Below are positions 16,697 to 24,282 of a DNA stretch of 55,346 nt, one piece after another; the stretch's first letter is position 1; every line of letters begins with the position of its first letter. The stretch is from Patescibacteria group bacterium UBA2100 (GTDB taxonomy: Bacteria; Patescibacteriota; Minisyncoccia; Phycocordibacterales; UBA2100), in the NCBI GenBank assembly GCA_002331185.1, contig DCYW01000019.1, positions 1-55,346 of the forward strand, read 5' to 3'. The translations under genes were made by a program, and so were the position numbers. A model generated the notes under the pieces. That model was given only the letters and a program-made list of their open reading frames with translations. It searched no databases and was not told where the DNA came from.

Positions 16697-18424
16697 ATGA
16701 CTAAATCCAAAGCATACACAGTACGAAAAAAACCGAGCGAAACAGTACGGAAAGCACTCAAAGAATTTCCAGATTTTGTACAGGAAATTTTGGCAGCACG
16801 AAACATAAAAACACATAAAGCTGCACAAGATTTTTTTAATCAAAACTACGATGAACACGTACATGACCCATTCCTTCTACGCGACATGGATGTTGCTGTT
16901 ACACGAATCATAAAAGCAATCGACAATAACGAACACATTGCTATCTATAGCGATTTTGACGCAGATGGTATTCCCGGTGGTGCGCTGTTACACGACGTAT
17001 TCAAAAAGATTGGCTACGAGCGTTTCACAAACTATATTCCACATAGAGATACAGAAGGATATGGTTTTCATAAGGAGGCAGTTGATACGCTCTTGAAGAA
17101 AGAAGTGTCGCTTATTCTAACGGTAGATGTTGGTATTACGAATGGTGAAACGGTTGCACATGCCAATACATTAGGCGTAGATGTAATTATTACCGATCAT
17201 CATATACCTAGCGAAACAGTACCTGAGGCGGTTGCTGTCGTGAACCCACAGCGCGAAGATGAAACATACCCATTTCGTTTTTTTTGTGGAACGGGGGTGG
17301 CGTTCAAATTGGCTCAGGCACTTTTTATTCGGGCGCGAGAGCTAGATAAAGAGTGGGTTAAAGATGTTCCGGAAGGTTGGGAAAAATGGCTCCTTGATTT
17401 AGTTGCTATCGCAACTGTGGGAGACATGGTTCCGTTGGTTGGTGAAAACAGAACACTGGTGCATTATGGGCTGACTGTGTTACACAAATCACGCCGACCG
17501 GGAATTGCTGCACTGTGTCGCAAGTTAGGTATCGGGCAGGCGTACATAACGGAAGATGACATTGGATTTTCTATTGCGCCACGAATTAATGCAGCCTCGA
17601 GAATGGGAACTCCAGAATTAGGATTTCGATTACTTACGACTGTTGATGGTGCCGAGGCTACTGGCGTCGCGCGCGAGTTAGAATCTCTTAATAATAAACG
17701 TAAAGGAAGTGTTGCGAGTATTACGAAAGAGTTAAAGAAACGTTTTGAAGGAAATTCCGATGGAGCAGTTCTTGTTGCAGGAAATCCAAATTGGAATCCA
17801 GCATTACTTGGACTTGCAGCGAACTCTCTTGTGGATACGTATGGCAAAACTGCATGTTTATGGGGAAGGGAAGGTACTGGAAGTATTAAAGGGTCATGTC
17901 GGGGGGATGGAAATGTAAATGTCGTAGATATGTTTAATCATGCAAGTCATACTCTTGTACAATTTGGCGGACACGAACATGCGGGAGGTTTTTCTGTCGA
18001 TGCAGACAAAGTGCACATTATGGAAGATGCTTTTAACAGTGCGTACAAGGAACTTACAAAAGGAGTCAAATTGTTAGTGCCAGAAGTCGATGCCGTTCTG
18101 CCGCATGCGTCATTACGTGAAACATATAAAATACTTTCACAATTCGCTCCGTTTGGTATGGGGAATTCCAAACCAGTATTTGTATATAAAAGTGCTCTTG
18201 TGCGTTCGCTGAAACAATTTGGAAAAGAAAAGGCACATATAGAATTGCATCTGGCAGCTGATGAATTTGAGAATACTGTTCGCGCGATTGCGTTCTTTAA
18301 AAACCCACAATCATTTTCACGAATCCCAGAACAAGATTGTGTCGTTGACGTTCTGTGCACTATAGAGCTCTCGCGTTTTGCTGGTCGCATAAATCTTGAG
18401 TTACGCATTGTGGATATTGTGTAA
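16697..18424 (+). CDS. recJ: Single-stranded-DNA-specific exonuclease RecJ
   Basis: RecJ degrades single-stranded DNA 5' to 3' in recombination and repair. The 575-residue protein has the DHH-family motifs: YSDFDADGIPGGALLHD (about residue 80), LILTVDVGIT near 140, VIITDHHIPS near 164, and the DHHA1 nucleic-acid-binding region with GGHEHAGGFSVD near 424. A C-terminal OB-like domain completes it. The start is set by TATAAT 8 nt upstream, which implies a leaderless transcript. It may also process DNA taken up by the pilus/ComEC machinery nearby, but this is only inferred from co-location. Confidence 0.96.
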   Translation: MTKSKAYTVRKKPSETVRKALKEFPDFVQEILAARNIKTHKAAQDFFNQNYDEHVHDPFLLRDMDVAVTRIIKAIDNNEHIAIYSDFDADGIPGGALLHDVFKKIGYERFTNYIPHRDTEGYGFHKEAVDTLLKKEVSLILTVDVGITNGETVAHANTLGVDVIITDHHIPSETVPEAVAVVNPQREDETYPFRFFCGTGVAFKLAQALFIRARELDKEWVKDVPEGWEKWLLDLVAIATVGDMVPLVGENRTLVHYGLTVLHKSRRPGIAALCRKLGIGQAYITEDDIGFSIAPRINAASRMGTPELGFRLLTTVDGAEATGVARELESLNNKRKGSVASITKELKKRFEGNSDGAVLVAGNPNWNPALLGLAANSLVDTYGKTACLWGREGTGSIKGSCRGDGNVNVVDMFNHASHTLVQFGGHEHAGGFSVDADKVHIMEDAFNSAYKELTKGVKLLVPEVDAVLPHASLRETYKILSQFAPFGMGNSKPVFVYKSALVRSLKQFGKEKAHIELHLAADEFENTVRAIAFFKNPQSFSRIPEQDCVVDVLCTIELSRFAGRINLELRIVDIV

Positions 18425-18449
18425 GTACTATCAGTATTAAGTAAGGTAC

Positions 18450-18455
18450 TATAAT
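18450..18455 (+). promoter_or_regulatory. -10 box, leaderless
   Basis: TATAAT ends 6 nt before the ATG at 18462. Confidence 0.7.
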
Positions 18456-18461
18456 TCGTAT

Positions 18462-19472
18462 ATGAAAAGTTTTTCTAAAAAAGAAGCGTTTGTAGCTGGA
18501 TGGGAAAGTTTTAAGGAGCGTCCATTTTTTATCATTGGATTGTTTCTCATTACTACTATTATTTCAATCATTACTGGTTTGATTGCTGACGAAGTTTCAG
18601 GTGTTTTAGTTGGTGCAGTGATAAACATAGCTGATTTTGCAATACAGACTGTCATTGGTATGGGCATGACACTGATTCTTTTGCGTTTATACGACAGAGT
18701 CGAAACAGACTACACTGACTTACTCGAACCACTTCACTTATTCTGGAAGTATCTCGTTGCATCGATACTCGTAATGATAGTGATCCTGTTTGGTTTGATT
18801 TTGTTTATTGTCCCAGGAATTGTTGCAGGTGTGGCCCTACTTTTTACCTCGTACCTTATTATTGATAGGGATCTTGGCCCTGTTGATGCCATGAAAGAAA
18901 GTCTCCGCATCACTAATGGTCATCGTTGGAATATAGTCCTTTTCTTGCTGCTCGCTACTGGGCTCAATATCTTAGGAGCATTATTCTTTGGTATCGGATT
19001 ATTGGTAACTATCCCGGTATCAGCACTTGCATTAGTGCACATATATCGATGGTTGCTGGATCCACCAACAGAGACAGGAATTGAAGTATCGCTTCCAGTA
19101 AAGATTATTACCGTCTTCGCTATTGCTGTTATCTTCATCGGTACAGCGCTTCTTATTTTTGGAATTATACGTGGGTTCTTAAATGACTCAGAGTTACGAG
19201 ATGCACAACGTCGTACAGATGTTTCGTACATTAAAGAAAGTGCAGATAGCTACTTTGATAGTTACGGGACGTACCCAGAATCAGTTGCACTTCTTGTTCC
19301 AGACTTTATCTCGTATGTTCCTACTGACCCAATAACCCAAGTGCCATACGAATATCTTCTTCGTGAAGCGGGCAACGATTTTGAAGTGTGTACTATTCTA
19401 GAAAACGATGAGTTCGGGGGTATTTATTGTGAGTTTGGTGTGGAGCTTGGCGCCAACGCAGTAGATCAATAG
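18462..19472 (+). CDS. Polytopic membrane protein fused to a pseudopilin-like domain
   Basis: Function unknown. The first about 215 residues hold five or six membrane segments, with a pattern similar to DUF975/YciC-type integral membrane proteins (for example IIDRDLGPVDAMKESLRITN between helices near residue 140). A further helix (about 218-242) is followed by RDAQRRTDVSYIKESADSYF and DFISYVPTDPITQVPYEYLL. That last part looks like the globular domain of a GspG-type major pseudopilin, where the final strands read DPWG-PYQY. The fusion would place a pilin-like domain on the outer face of a membrane bundle. TATAAT 6 nt before the ATG makes it a separate leaderless transcript. Confidence 0.7.
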   Translation: MKSFSKKEAFVAGWESFKERPFFIIGLFLITTIISIITGLIADEVSGVLVGAVINIADFAIQTVIGMGMTLILLRLYDRVETDYTDLLEPLHLFWKYLVASILVMIVILFGLILFIVPGIVAGVALLFTSYLIIDRDLGPVDAMKESLRITNGHRWNIVLFLLLATGLNILGALFFGIGLLVTIPVSALALVHIYRWLLDPPTETGIEVSLPVKIITVFAIAVIFIGTALLIFGIIRGFLNDSELRDAQRRTDVSYIKESADSYFDSYGTYPESVALLVPDFISYVPTDPITQVPYEYLLREAGNDFEVCTILENDEFGGIYCEFGVELGANAVDQ

Positions 19473-19517
19473 CTCTTATTTAAAACGTACTGATTCGACA
19501 CTGTAGAGAGCGGTCGG

Positions 19518-19523
19518 TATACT
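19518..19523 (+). promoter_or_regulatory. -10 box of rnhA operon, leaderless
   Basis: TATACT lies 6 nt before the ATG at 19530. A TTCGAC-like -35 (19494-19499) is 18 bp upstream. Confidence 0.7.
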
Positions 19524-19529
19524 AGCTGC

Positions 19530-19937
19530 ATGAATAAAATTATTTGCTATACGGATGGTGCGTCGCGTGGGAATCCTGGATTGGCATCAGCAGGGGCGGT
19601 TATTTTTCAAGGCGAAAGTGTACTCGCTGAGATTCGTTCACCACTGGGTGTTCAAACCAATAACTGGGCTGAATATGAGGCAGTGGTACAAGTGTTGCAA
19701 AAAATTAGAGAGTTAGACGTGTCGGACAGACGCATTGAAATACGTATGGATAGTAAACTGGTTGCTGAGCAACTTTCAGGAAATTGGAAGATAAAAAAAG
19801 ATACACTGCGCGAGCAATACAATAAGATCCAAGACATTCTTCAAGATGGTTTTGGAGACGTTGCATACGTCCATGTTCGACGAGAAAAAAATACCTATGC
19901 AGACAGGTTGGCAAACGAAGCGCTAGACGCTCAGTGA
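19530..19937 (+). CDS. rnhA: Ribonuclease HI family protein
   Basis: Cleaves RNA in RNA-DNA hybrids. The 135 residues carry the acidic catalytic set: YTDGASRGNPG (first Asp, residue 9), NNWAEYEAV (Glu, about 48), RMDSKLV (Asp, about 73) and YADRLANEAL (Asp, about 126). It is the short bacterial/archaeal-type RNase HI without an N-terminal hybrid-binding domain. A -10 box 6 nt before the ATG indicates a leaderless mRNA. The stop overlaps a possible GTG start of the comEC-like gene, so the two are in one operon. Confidence 0.94.
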   Translation: MNKIICYTDGASRGNPGLASAGAVIFQGESVLAEIRSPLGVQTNNWAEYEAVVQVLQKIRELDVSDRRIEIRMDSKLVAEQLSGNWKIKKDTLREQYNKIQDILQDGFGDVAYVHVRREKNTYADRLANEALDAQ

Positions 19938-19939
19938 GT

Positions 19940-21379
19940 ATGTACCGATTTCTCCCCGTATTATTCGGGGCGTTTGCCTTGGGGGTTGCAGCACGATCAT
20001 TTTATGAAGTTGGTTTGGCTTTTGTAGGCCTTTTTGTTTTGAGTGCCCTGTGTATACTCCTGATATCACTGCGCCAACTGTTCGCGGCATGTGCGATAGT
20101 TCTTTTATTCTTTGCCTTGGGAGTTGGGCGTATGCATATCGCGATACCTACTGTGAATACAGACATGCACACAGAAGGCACTATTGTATTCGAAGGCGTG
20201 GTTGTAAGAGAACCAGATATTCGCGAAACATACACAAATATAGTTGTTGCACGAAATGATACAGCACAAAAAGTATTGGTAAGGACAACTTCTTTTGAGA
20301 ATATTTTTTATAAAGATAGCGTGCGAATACGTGGAACTCTTGAAGTTCCTGAAAATTTTGAAGGTGACGGAGGAAGGATTTTTAATTACAGAGCATATCT
20401 AGCAAAGGACGCTATTTACAGCATAATGGCGTTTCCTGAACTTGAAGTAATTACCAGTCGCTCAACCCCAACAGGATTTCTCTTGGCACTAAAAGGTAGG
20501 TACTTGGAATCATTAAAAGCTATTTTGCCTGAACCTTCAGCGGCACTTGCGGGAGGCATTACTGTCGGTGAGAGGCGTTCATTAGGCGATGAACTCACGC
20601 AAGATTTCCGTGACACAGGGCTCATACATATTGTAGTGCTCTCTGGTTACAATATTGCGATTGTCGTGTTGTTTATTGTTGCACTACTTTCATTTTTGCC
20701 GACTAAACCGAGGCACCTGGTTGCTATTGGAGGCATCATTTTATTTACTATTTTAGTTGGTGCTTCAGCAACAGTGGTACGCGCCGCAATAATGGGGAGT
20801 ATTGCCTCGTTGGGAGTTGTGGCGGGGCGCACCTCTACTGCACTCCATACGCTCATGCTTGCTGGATTTGCTATGTTGCTATGGAATCCGTATCTATTGA
20901 TATATGATCCATCGTTCCAGCTTAGTTTCGTAGCAACTGCCGGATTGTTACTTGGAGTTCCACTACTTTTACCTCATCTTTCTTTTATTCCTGAAAAATA
21001 CGCACTTCGAGACATTTTCGCAGCTACTATTGCAACACAAATCGCTGTACTTCCGTTATTGGTGTATATGATAGGTGATATTTCATTAGTGGCAGTACTC
21101 GTTAATCTCCTCGTACTTCCGACAATACCCTTAGCTATGCTGTTTGTATTTTTGACTGGTGTAGTAGGAATGGTATTTCAACCACTCGCACTCTTGTTTG
21201 GAGTCATCGCGTACGCTTTCTTGTCGTATGTGATTTTACTCGTAGAGTTTTTTGCTGATGTCCCATTTGCGGTTATGAGCCTGCCAACATTTTCTTTTGC
21301 GTTTGTGGTTCTTGCATACGGGTTACTGAGTGCACTCGTATGGTATATACAAAGAAAAAACGGCTCAGTACAGAATTAA
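19940..21379 (+). CDS. comEC: ComEC/Rec2 DNA-uptake channel, N-terminal and competence domains only
   Basis: ComEC forms the inner-membrane channel for incoming single-stranded DNA. This protein (479 residues) has two N-terminal membrane helices, an exterior domain of about 120 residues and then the competence domain, with PEPSAALAGGITVGERRSLG near 197 and TGLIHIVVLSGYNIAIVV near 225, the signature of the family, plus about eight more membrane helices. The usual C-terminal metallo-beta-lactamase domain is missing; it is encoded separately at 23353-24234. The ATG at 19940 is chosen; a GTG at 19934, overlapping the rnhA stop, is an alternative. Its stop codon lies inside the loop of a terminator hairpin. 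Confidence 0.92.
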   Translation: MYRFLPVLFGAFALGVAARSFYEVGLAFVGLFVLSALCILLISLRQLFAACAIVLLFFALGVGRMHIAIPTVNTDMHTEGTIVFEGVVVREPDIRETYTNIVVARNDTAQKVLVRTTSFENIFYKDSVRIRGTLEVPENFEGDGGRIFNYRAYLAKDAIYSIMAFPELEVITSRSTPTGFLLALKGRYLESLKAILPEPSAALAGGITVGERRSLGDELTQDFRDTGLIHIVVLSGYNIAIVVLFIVALLSFLPTKPRHLVAIGGIILFTILVGASATVVRAAIMGSIASLGVVAGRTSTALHTLMLAGFAMLLWNPYLLIYDPSFQLSFVATAGLLLGVPLLLPHLSFIPEKYALRDIFAATIATQIAVLPLLVYMIGDISLVAVLVNLLVLPTIPLAMLFVFLTGVVGMVFQPLALLFGVIAYAFLSYVILLVEFFADVPFAVMSLPTFSFAFVVLAYGLLSALVWYIQRKNGSVQN

Positions 21380-21392
21380 CTGTACTGAGCCG
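21361..21392. terminator. Bidirectional hairpin at the end of comEC
   Basis: Arms of 12 nt (21361-21372 and 21381-21392) pair around an 8-nt loop that contains the comEC stop codon. It also follows the stop of the minus-strand gene at 21415, so it may serve both convergent genes. Confidence 0.7.
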
Positions 21393-21414
21393 CCTTATGT
21401 TTTTCTACAGAGGG

Positions 21415-22032
21415 CTAGTCTGCCGCCACGCTCACGTCGGACGATCCTTGGTTGTCATCTTGAATCGTCGAAGATTCGATTTTTTGACCAACCGCATGTG
21501 CGTCGATACGATGCTGCAAGCCAGTCATGGTGCCACGGAACCATTTCTTGTTCGTGAAACCAAGAAGTTTGGCCGTAGTTTGACACGTATCAGAGACAAT
21601 CTCGAGATCACTCGTTGGGATAGCGAATTCGTCGAGCACCATCAAAGCAGCGCGGAAGTGGATTCCTGACAACATTGAATTTTCGTTGATTGCTTCCATA
21701 AAGTTCATTACCGACTCATGCAGCAACATCAGATCTTCATGGTGTCCGATAGACATAGCCACGAGTTGTCCGTGTACGTCCGCAATGCGGGATATGAACA
21801 GCACACCGATGTGCTCAGCAGTCGTTTCGAACATTTTGAGCAGATGTCCAACTTCGCCATCGTCGACGGGAGATGTTGCATCCTTAGCAAAACGTGTCGT
21901 CGCAGCGATTGAGGCAATAGCAAACAATGTCTCACCAGGTGCTTCCCAGTCTGGCTGAGTCGCGATCGTTTCGAACAAGGTAGCAATTGCGGTGCTTGCA
22001 ACGAGCTGACGTTCGTGATTTCTTGATTTCAT
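21415..22032 (-). CDS. Hypothetical soluble protein, 205 aa
   Basis: I do not recognise this protein. It is predicted to be mostly alpha-helical, rich in Ala, Thr, Glu and His, with a patch VAMSIGHHEDLMLLHESVMN in the middle and a disordered acidic C-terminus (STIQDDNQGSSDVSVAAD). There is no signal peptide or membrane segment. The start at 22032 follows AAGAAGGG, a Shine-Dalgarno-like sequence, and a good TTGACA promoter lies at 22105-22132, so it is a single-gene unit with a leader of about 65 nt. It differs from neighbouring core genes in having a ribosome-binding site. An in-frame ATG at 22065 lacks one. Confidence 0.65.
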   Translation of the reverse strand: MKSRNHERQLVASTAIATLFETIATQPDWEAPGETLFAIASIAATTRFAKDATSPVDDGEVGHLLKMFETTAEHIGVLFISRIADVHGQLVAMSIGHHEDLMLLHESVMNFMEAINENSMLSGIHFRAALMVLDEFAIPTSDLEIVSDTCQTTAKLLGFTNKKWFRGTMTGLQHRIDAHAVGQKIESSTIQDDNQGSSDVSVAAD

Positions 22033-22104
22033 AACTGAAACCCTTCTTTTGAAAGAACAAACCACTCTCTTAGGGTGGTGTCCTGCAGGGTGCAGAACCG
22101 AGAA

Positions 22105-22132
22105 AAGGTATCATTCACCAATTATGTGTCAA
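22105..22132 (-). promoter_or_regulatory. Promoter TTGACA-16-TACCTT for the 21415 gene
   Basis: Minus strand TTGACA (22132-22127) and TACCTT (22110-22105) are 16 bp apart. The leader downstream can form a small hairpin (ACCAC/GTGGT) followed by a T-rich stretch. Confidence 0.65.
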
Positions 22133-22150
22133 GTTTTGTATGGATAAGTA

Positions 22151-22747
22151 TTACTGAGCAGAATCAAAACGTTCTGTAGCAACATCCCAATTGAGGTTTT
22201 TGAGGAACGCGTCAACGTGTTGCGCCTTTTCTGCGGGTAAGTAATCTACCATGTATGCATGTTCCCACATGTCTACGGTAAGGAGTATATCTATATCAGC
22301 AAGCATACCGAGTTCGTGATCTGTCGTCCACCAGACGTGTGGTTGCTTTGCTTTTTTATCCCAACCGAGTGTTGTCCACCCAGATCCTCGGCTCATGGCA
22401 ACTTGTTTAAAGTGCGTGACGAACTCTTCCCAGCTTCCATATTTTGTGGCAATCGCTGTGTCAAGTGCGGTTCCACGAGGTTCATCTGTTTTTCCACCTA
22501 CCCACTGCGAAAAATAGAATTCATGCATGCGCATTCCGTTAAATTCAAACCCTAAACGACGACGTGCTGATTCAATAGCAAACGCGTATTTCTCAGCATT
22601 TTCCTTCGTTAGATCGGCTACTTGCTCACGCAATATATTGATTTGTTTCACATACCCATTGTATAAACCAATGTGTACATCAAGTTGTTTTTCTGAAATA
22701 CCGTCTAGTTCTGGGAAATTAAATATTTGAGCTTCGTATGTATGCAT
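22151..22747 (-). CDS. sodA: Superoxide dismutase (Fe/Mn family)
   Basis: Converts superoxide to peroxide and oxygen. The 198 residues have the four metal ligands in their usual contexts: histidine 25 in DVHIGLYNGYV, histidine in MRMHEFYFSQW (about residue 75), aspartate and histidine in VDMWEHAYMVDY (about 159 and 163). The GSGWTTLGWD segment near 121 is also typical. Whether iron or manganese is used cannot be told. The start is the ATG at 22747; no Shine-Dalgarno sequence is seen. It is divergent from the TrpR-like gene. A detoxifying enzyme suggests exposure to oxygen in the host or habitat. Confidence 0.96.
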   Translation of the reverse strand: MHTYEAQIFNFPELDGISEKQLDVHIGLYNGYVKQINILREQVADLTKENAEKYAFAIESARRRLGFEFNGMRMHEFYFSQWVGGKTDEPRGTALDTAIATKYGSWEEFVTHFKQVAMSRGSGWTTLGWDKKAKQPHVWWTTDHELGMLADIDILLTVDMWEHAYMVDYLPAEKAQHVDAFLKNLNWDVATERFDSAQ

Positions 22748-22884
22748 ATAAATATAACTATGTGCTAATTACACGCATCATACCACGCACTTTTTGATAT
22801 ACCATCATAGAACACATAAGAGTAGCGACTTCATTCCCGTCTTTTGCTAAGTTTTTTGTGCACACGTATATATTGTAAATATAC

Positions 22885-22901
22885 TGATGCATCATTATAT
22901 T
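22885..22901 (+). repeat. 17-nt direct repeat, copy 1, over the -10 box
   Basis: TGATGCATCATTATATT is identical at 22885-22901 and 23354-23370. It starts with the palindrome TGATGCATCA and ends with the TATATT -10 box of the TrpR-like gene (22896-22901). This is where an autorepressor would bind. Confidence 0.7.
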
Positions 22902-22907
22902 GACACT

Positions 22908-23345
22908 ATGGCTTTCGTGTCCAAAAAGGTTTTTTCTACAGAAACGCAGAAACGTATTCGACAGCAGTTTATTGAATTATTTGCACGACAAAGAACGCGC
23001 AAAGCTATAGCGACCGTTCTTGATCAACTTCTTACTGATACTGAACGAATGATGGTGGCAAAACGGATTGTTTTGATTCTTATGTTGCATAACAACAGTT
23101 CGTACTATGAGATATACGAGGCGCTTGGCATTAGTACCGACACATCTGCCAGATGGCACACACTACTTAAAGCAGGGGAATTAGAGGCAATCACGAAAAG
23201 TCTAAAGCAGAAAAAAAGCAGGGAACATTTATTGGATACAGTGGAGATTATTTTACGCAGCGGTATGCCACCTATTGCTGGGAGAGATCGTTATTCGAGA
23301 ACATTCCAACTTATAGCTGAGGTGAAACAAAAAAAGCGTTGGTAA
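22908..23345 (+). CDS. TrpR/YerC-family DNA-binding protein
   Basis: The 145-residue protein contains a helix-turn-helix region resembling the Trp repressor/YerC-YecD family: LLTDTERMMVAKRIVLILML followed by SSYYEIYEALGISTDTSARW. A C-terminal extension of about 50 residues is basic. Family members are small dimeric DNA-binding proteins, most of unknown target. The start is the ATG at 22908, 6 nt after TATATT; an in-frame ATG at 22887 lies upstream of that box. The promoter carries the palindrome TGATGCATCA, and a second copy lies at the start of the next gene 8 bp downstream, so autoregulation is plausible. Confidence 0.8.
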   Translation: MAFVSKKVFSTETQKRIRQQFIELFARQRTRKAIATVLDQLLTDTERMMVAKRIVLILMLHNNSSYYEIYEALGISTDTSARWHTLLKAGELEAITKSLKQKKSREHLLDTVEIILRSGMPPIAGRDRYSRTFQLIAEVKQKKRW

Positions 23346-23352
23346 TAACATA

Positions 23353-24234
23353 ATGATGCATCATTATATTTCGGGAAATAGACTAAAGATTAGCGGAGTG
23401 CTCATATGCATGATGTTGGTGATCACAATAATTATTTGGTATCCGATTCTTAATACTGAGAATCACAAAACTCTTTCTGTTTCGTTTCTTGATGTAGGGC
23501 AGGGCGATGCAATTTTTGTTACGACTCCAAGCGGTAGGCAGATACTGATAGATGGGGGAAAAGACAATAGTGTGTTACATCAACTCAATGACGTGATGCC
23601 ATTTTGGGATCGGTCGATTGATGTTGTTGTTGCAACACACCCAGATGCCGACCACATAGGTGGGCTCGTTGAGGTGCTGAAACGCTATCGTGTTGCCACT
23701 TTCGTTTATTCTGGGGTGGAACAGGACACACAAGAAAATAATGCGATACTATCTTTAGTTCTTGAAAAAGATATTTATTCAGTTGCTGCGAGAAGAGGCC
23801 AGACCTATGATTTTGGAGATGGGGTCACCATGACTATACTGTTTCCAGATAGGGAAGTACGTGAGCTCGAATCAAACGCGGCGTCAGTTGTTGCACGAGT
23901 TGACTTTGGCGCGCATTCGTTTCTGCTCACGGGGGACGCCCCAAAAATGATAGAAGAGTACCTGCTTTCTTTAGGGAATGATCAATTGCAAAGCACAGTA
24001 CTTAAAGCAGGACACCATGGGTCAAAGACATCAAGTTCTCCTTTGTTTGTTGGATTTGTAGCACCAGAGTATGTAGTGATGTCGCGTGGGTGTAATAACA
24101 GATACGGACATCCACACGAAGAAGTTATAGCTGTATTGAATAATTTTGAGATTACTACATTCGATACCTGTGATGATGGACGAGTTACGTTTACTAGTGA
24201 CGGGCAGATACTACAGATTGAGGGATTTGACTAA
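23353..24234 (+). CDS. ComEC-type metallo-beta-lactamase protein (detached C-terminal half)
   Basis: A 293-residue protein with one N-terminal membrane helix (about residues 12-33) and an exterior metallo-beta-lactamase domain. Motifs are those of the ComEC C-terminal domain: VSFLDVGQGDAIFVTTPSGR, LIDGG, THPDADHIGG (metal ligands), LLTGDA and LKAGHHGSKTSS. In most bacteria this domain is fused to the ComEC channel; here the channel is at 19940-21379. Together they would degrade one strand of incoming DNA and pass the other. It follows the TrpR-like gene by 7 bp. The start may be 23353 or the adjacent ATG at 23356. Confidence 0.92.
   Translation: MMHHYISGNRLKISGVLICMMLVITIIIWYPILNTENHKTLSVSFLDVGQGDAIFVTTPSGRQILIDGGKDNSVLHQLNDVMPFWDRSIDVVVATHPDADHIGGLVEVLKRYRVATFVYSGVEQDTQENNAILSLVLEKDIYSVAARRGQTYDFGDGVTMTILFPDREVRELESNAASVVARVDFGAHSFLLTGDAPKMIEEYLLSLGNDQLQSTVLKAGHHGSKTSSSPLFVGFVAPEYVVMSRGCNNRYGHPHEEVIAVLNNFEITTFDTCDDGRVTFTSDGQILQIEGFD
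23354..23370 (+). repeat. 17-nt direct repeat, copy 2
   Basis: Second exact copy of the 22885-22901 sequence, overlapping the start codon region of the ComEC-type metallo-beta-lactamase gene. It again includes TGATGCATCA and TATATT, but no start codon lies 5-8 nt after this TATATT. Confidence 0.7.
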
Positions 24235-24253
24235 ATATATATTTGTGTAATAA
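24227..24253 (+). promoter_or_regulatory. Promoter TTGACT with -10 TAATAA
   Basis: TTGACT (24227-24232) overlaps the stop codon of the preceding gene. TAATAA (24248-24253) is 15 bp downstream (AATAAT with 16 bp). The expected start, about 24260, falls inside the left arm of the ribosome-binding-site hairpin. Confidence 0.55.
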
Positions 24254-24279
24254 TTACCTCCTGTCTTAAAAGGAGGTAA
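24254..24279 (+). promoter_or_regulatory. Hairpin that hides the Shine-Dalgarno sequence
   Basis: TTACCTCCT (24254-24262) pairs perfectly with AGGAGGTAA (24271-24279) around an 8-nt loop. The right arm is the Shine-Dalgarno sequence of the gene starting at 24283. Transcripts reading in from upstream would hide it; transcripts from the local promoter would lack most of the left arm. Confidence 0.65.
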
Positions 24280-24282
24280 GAA

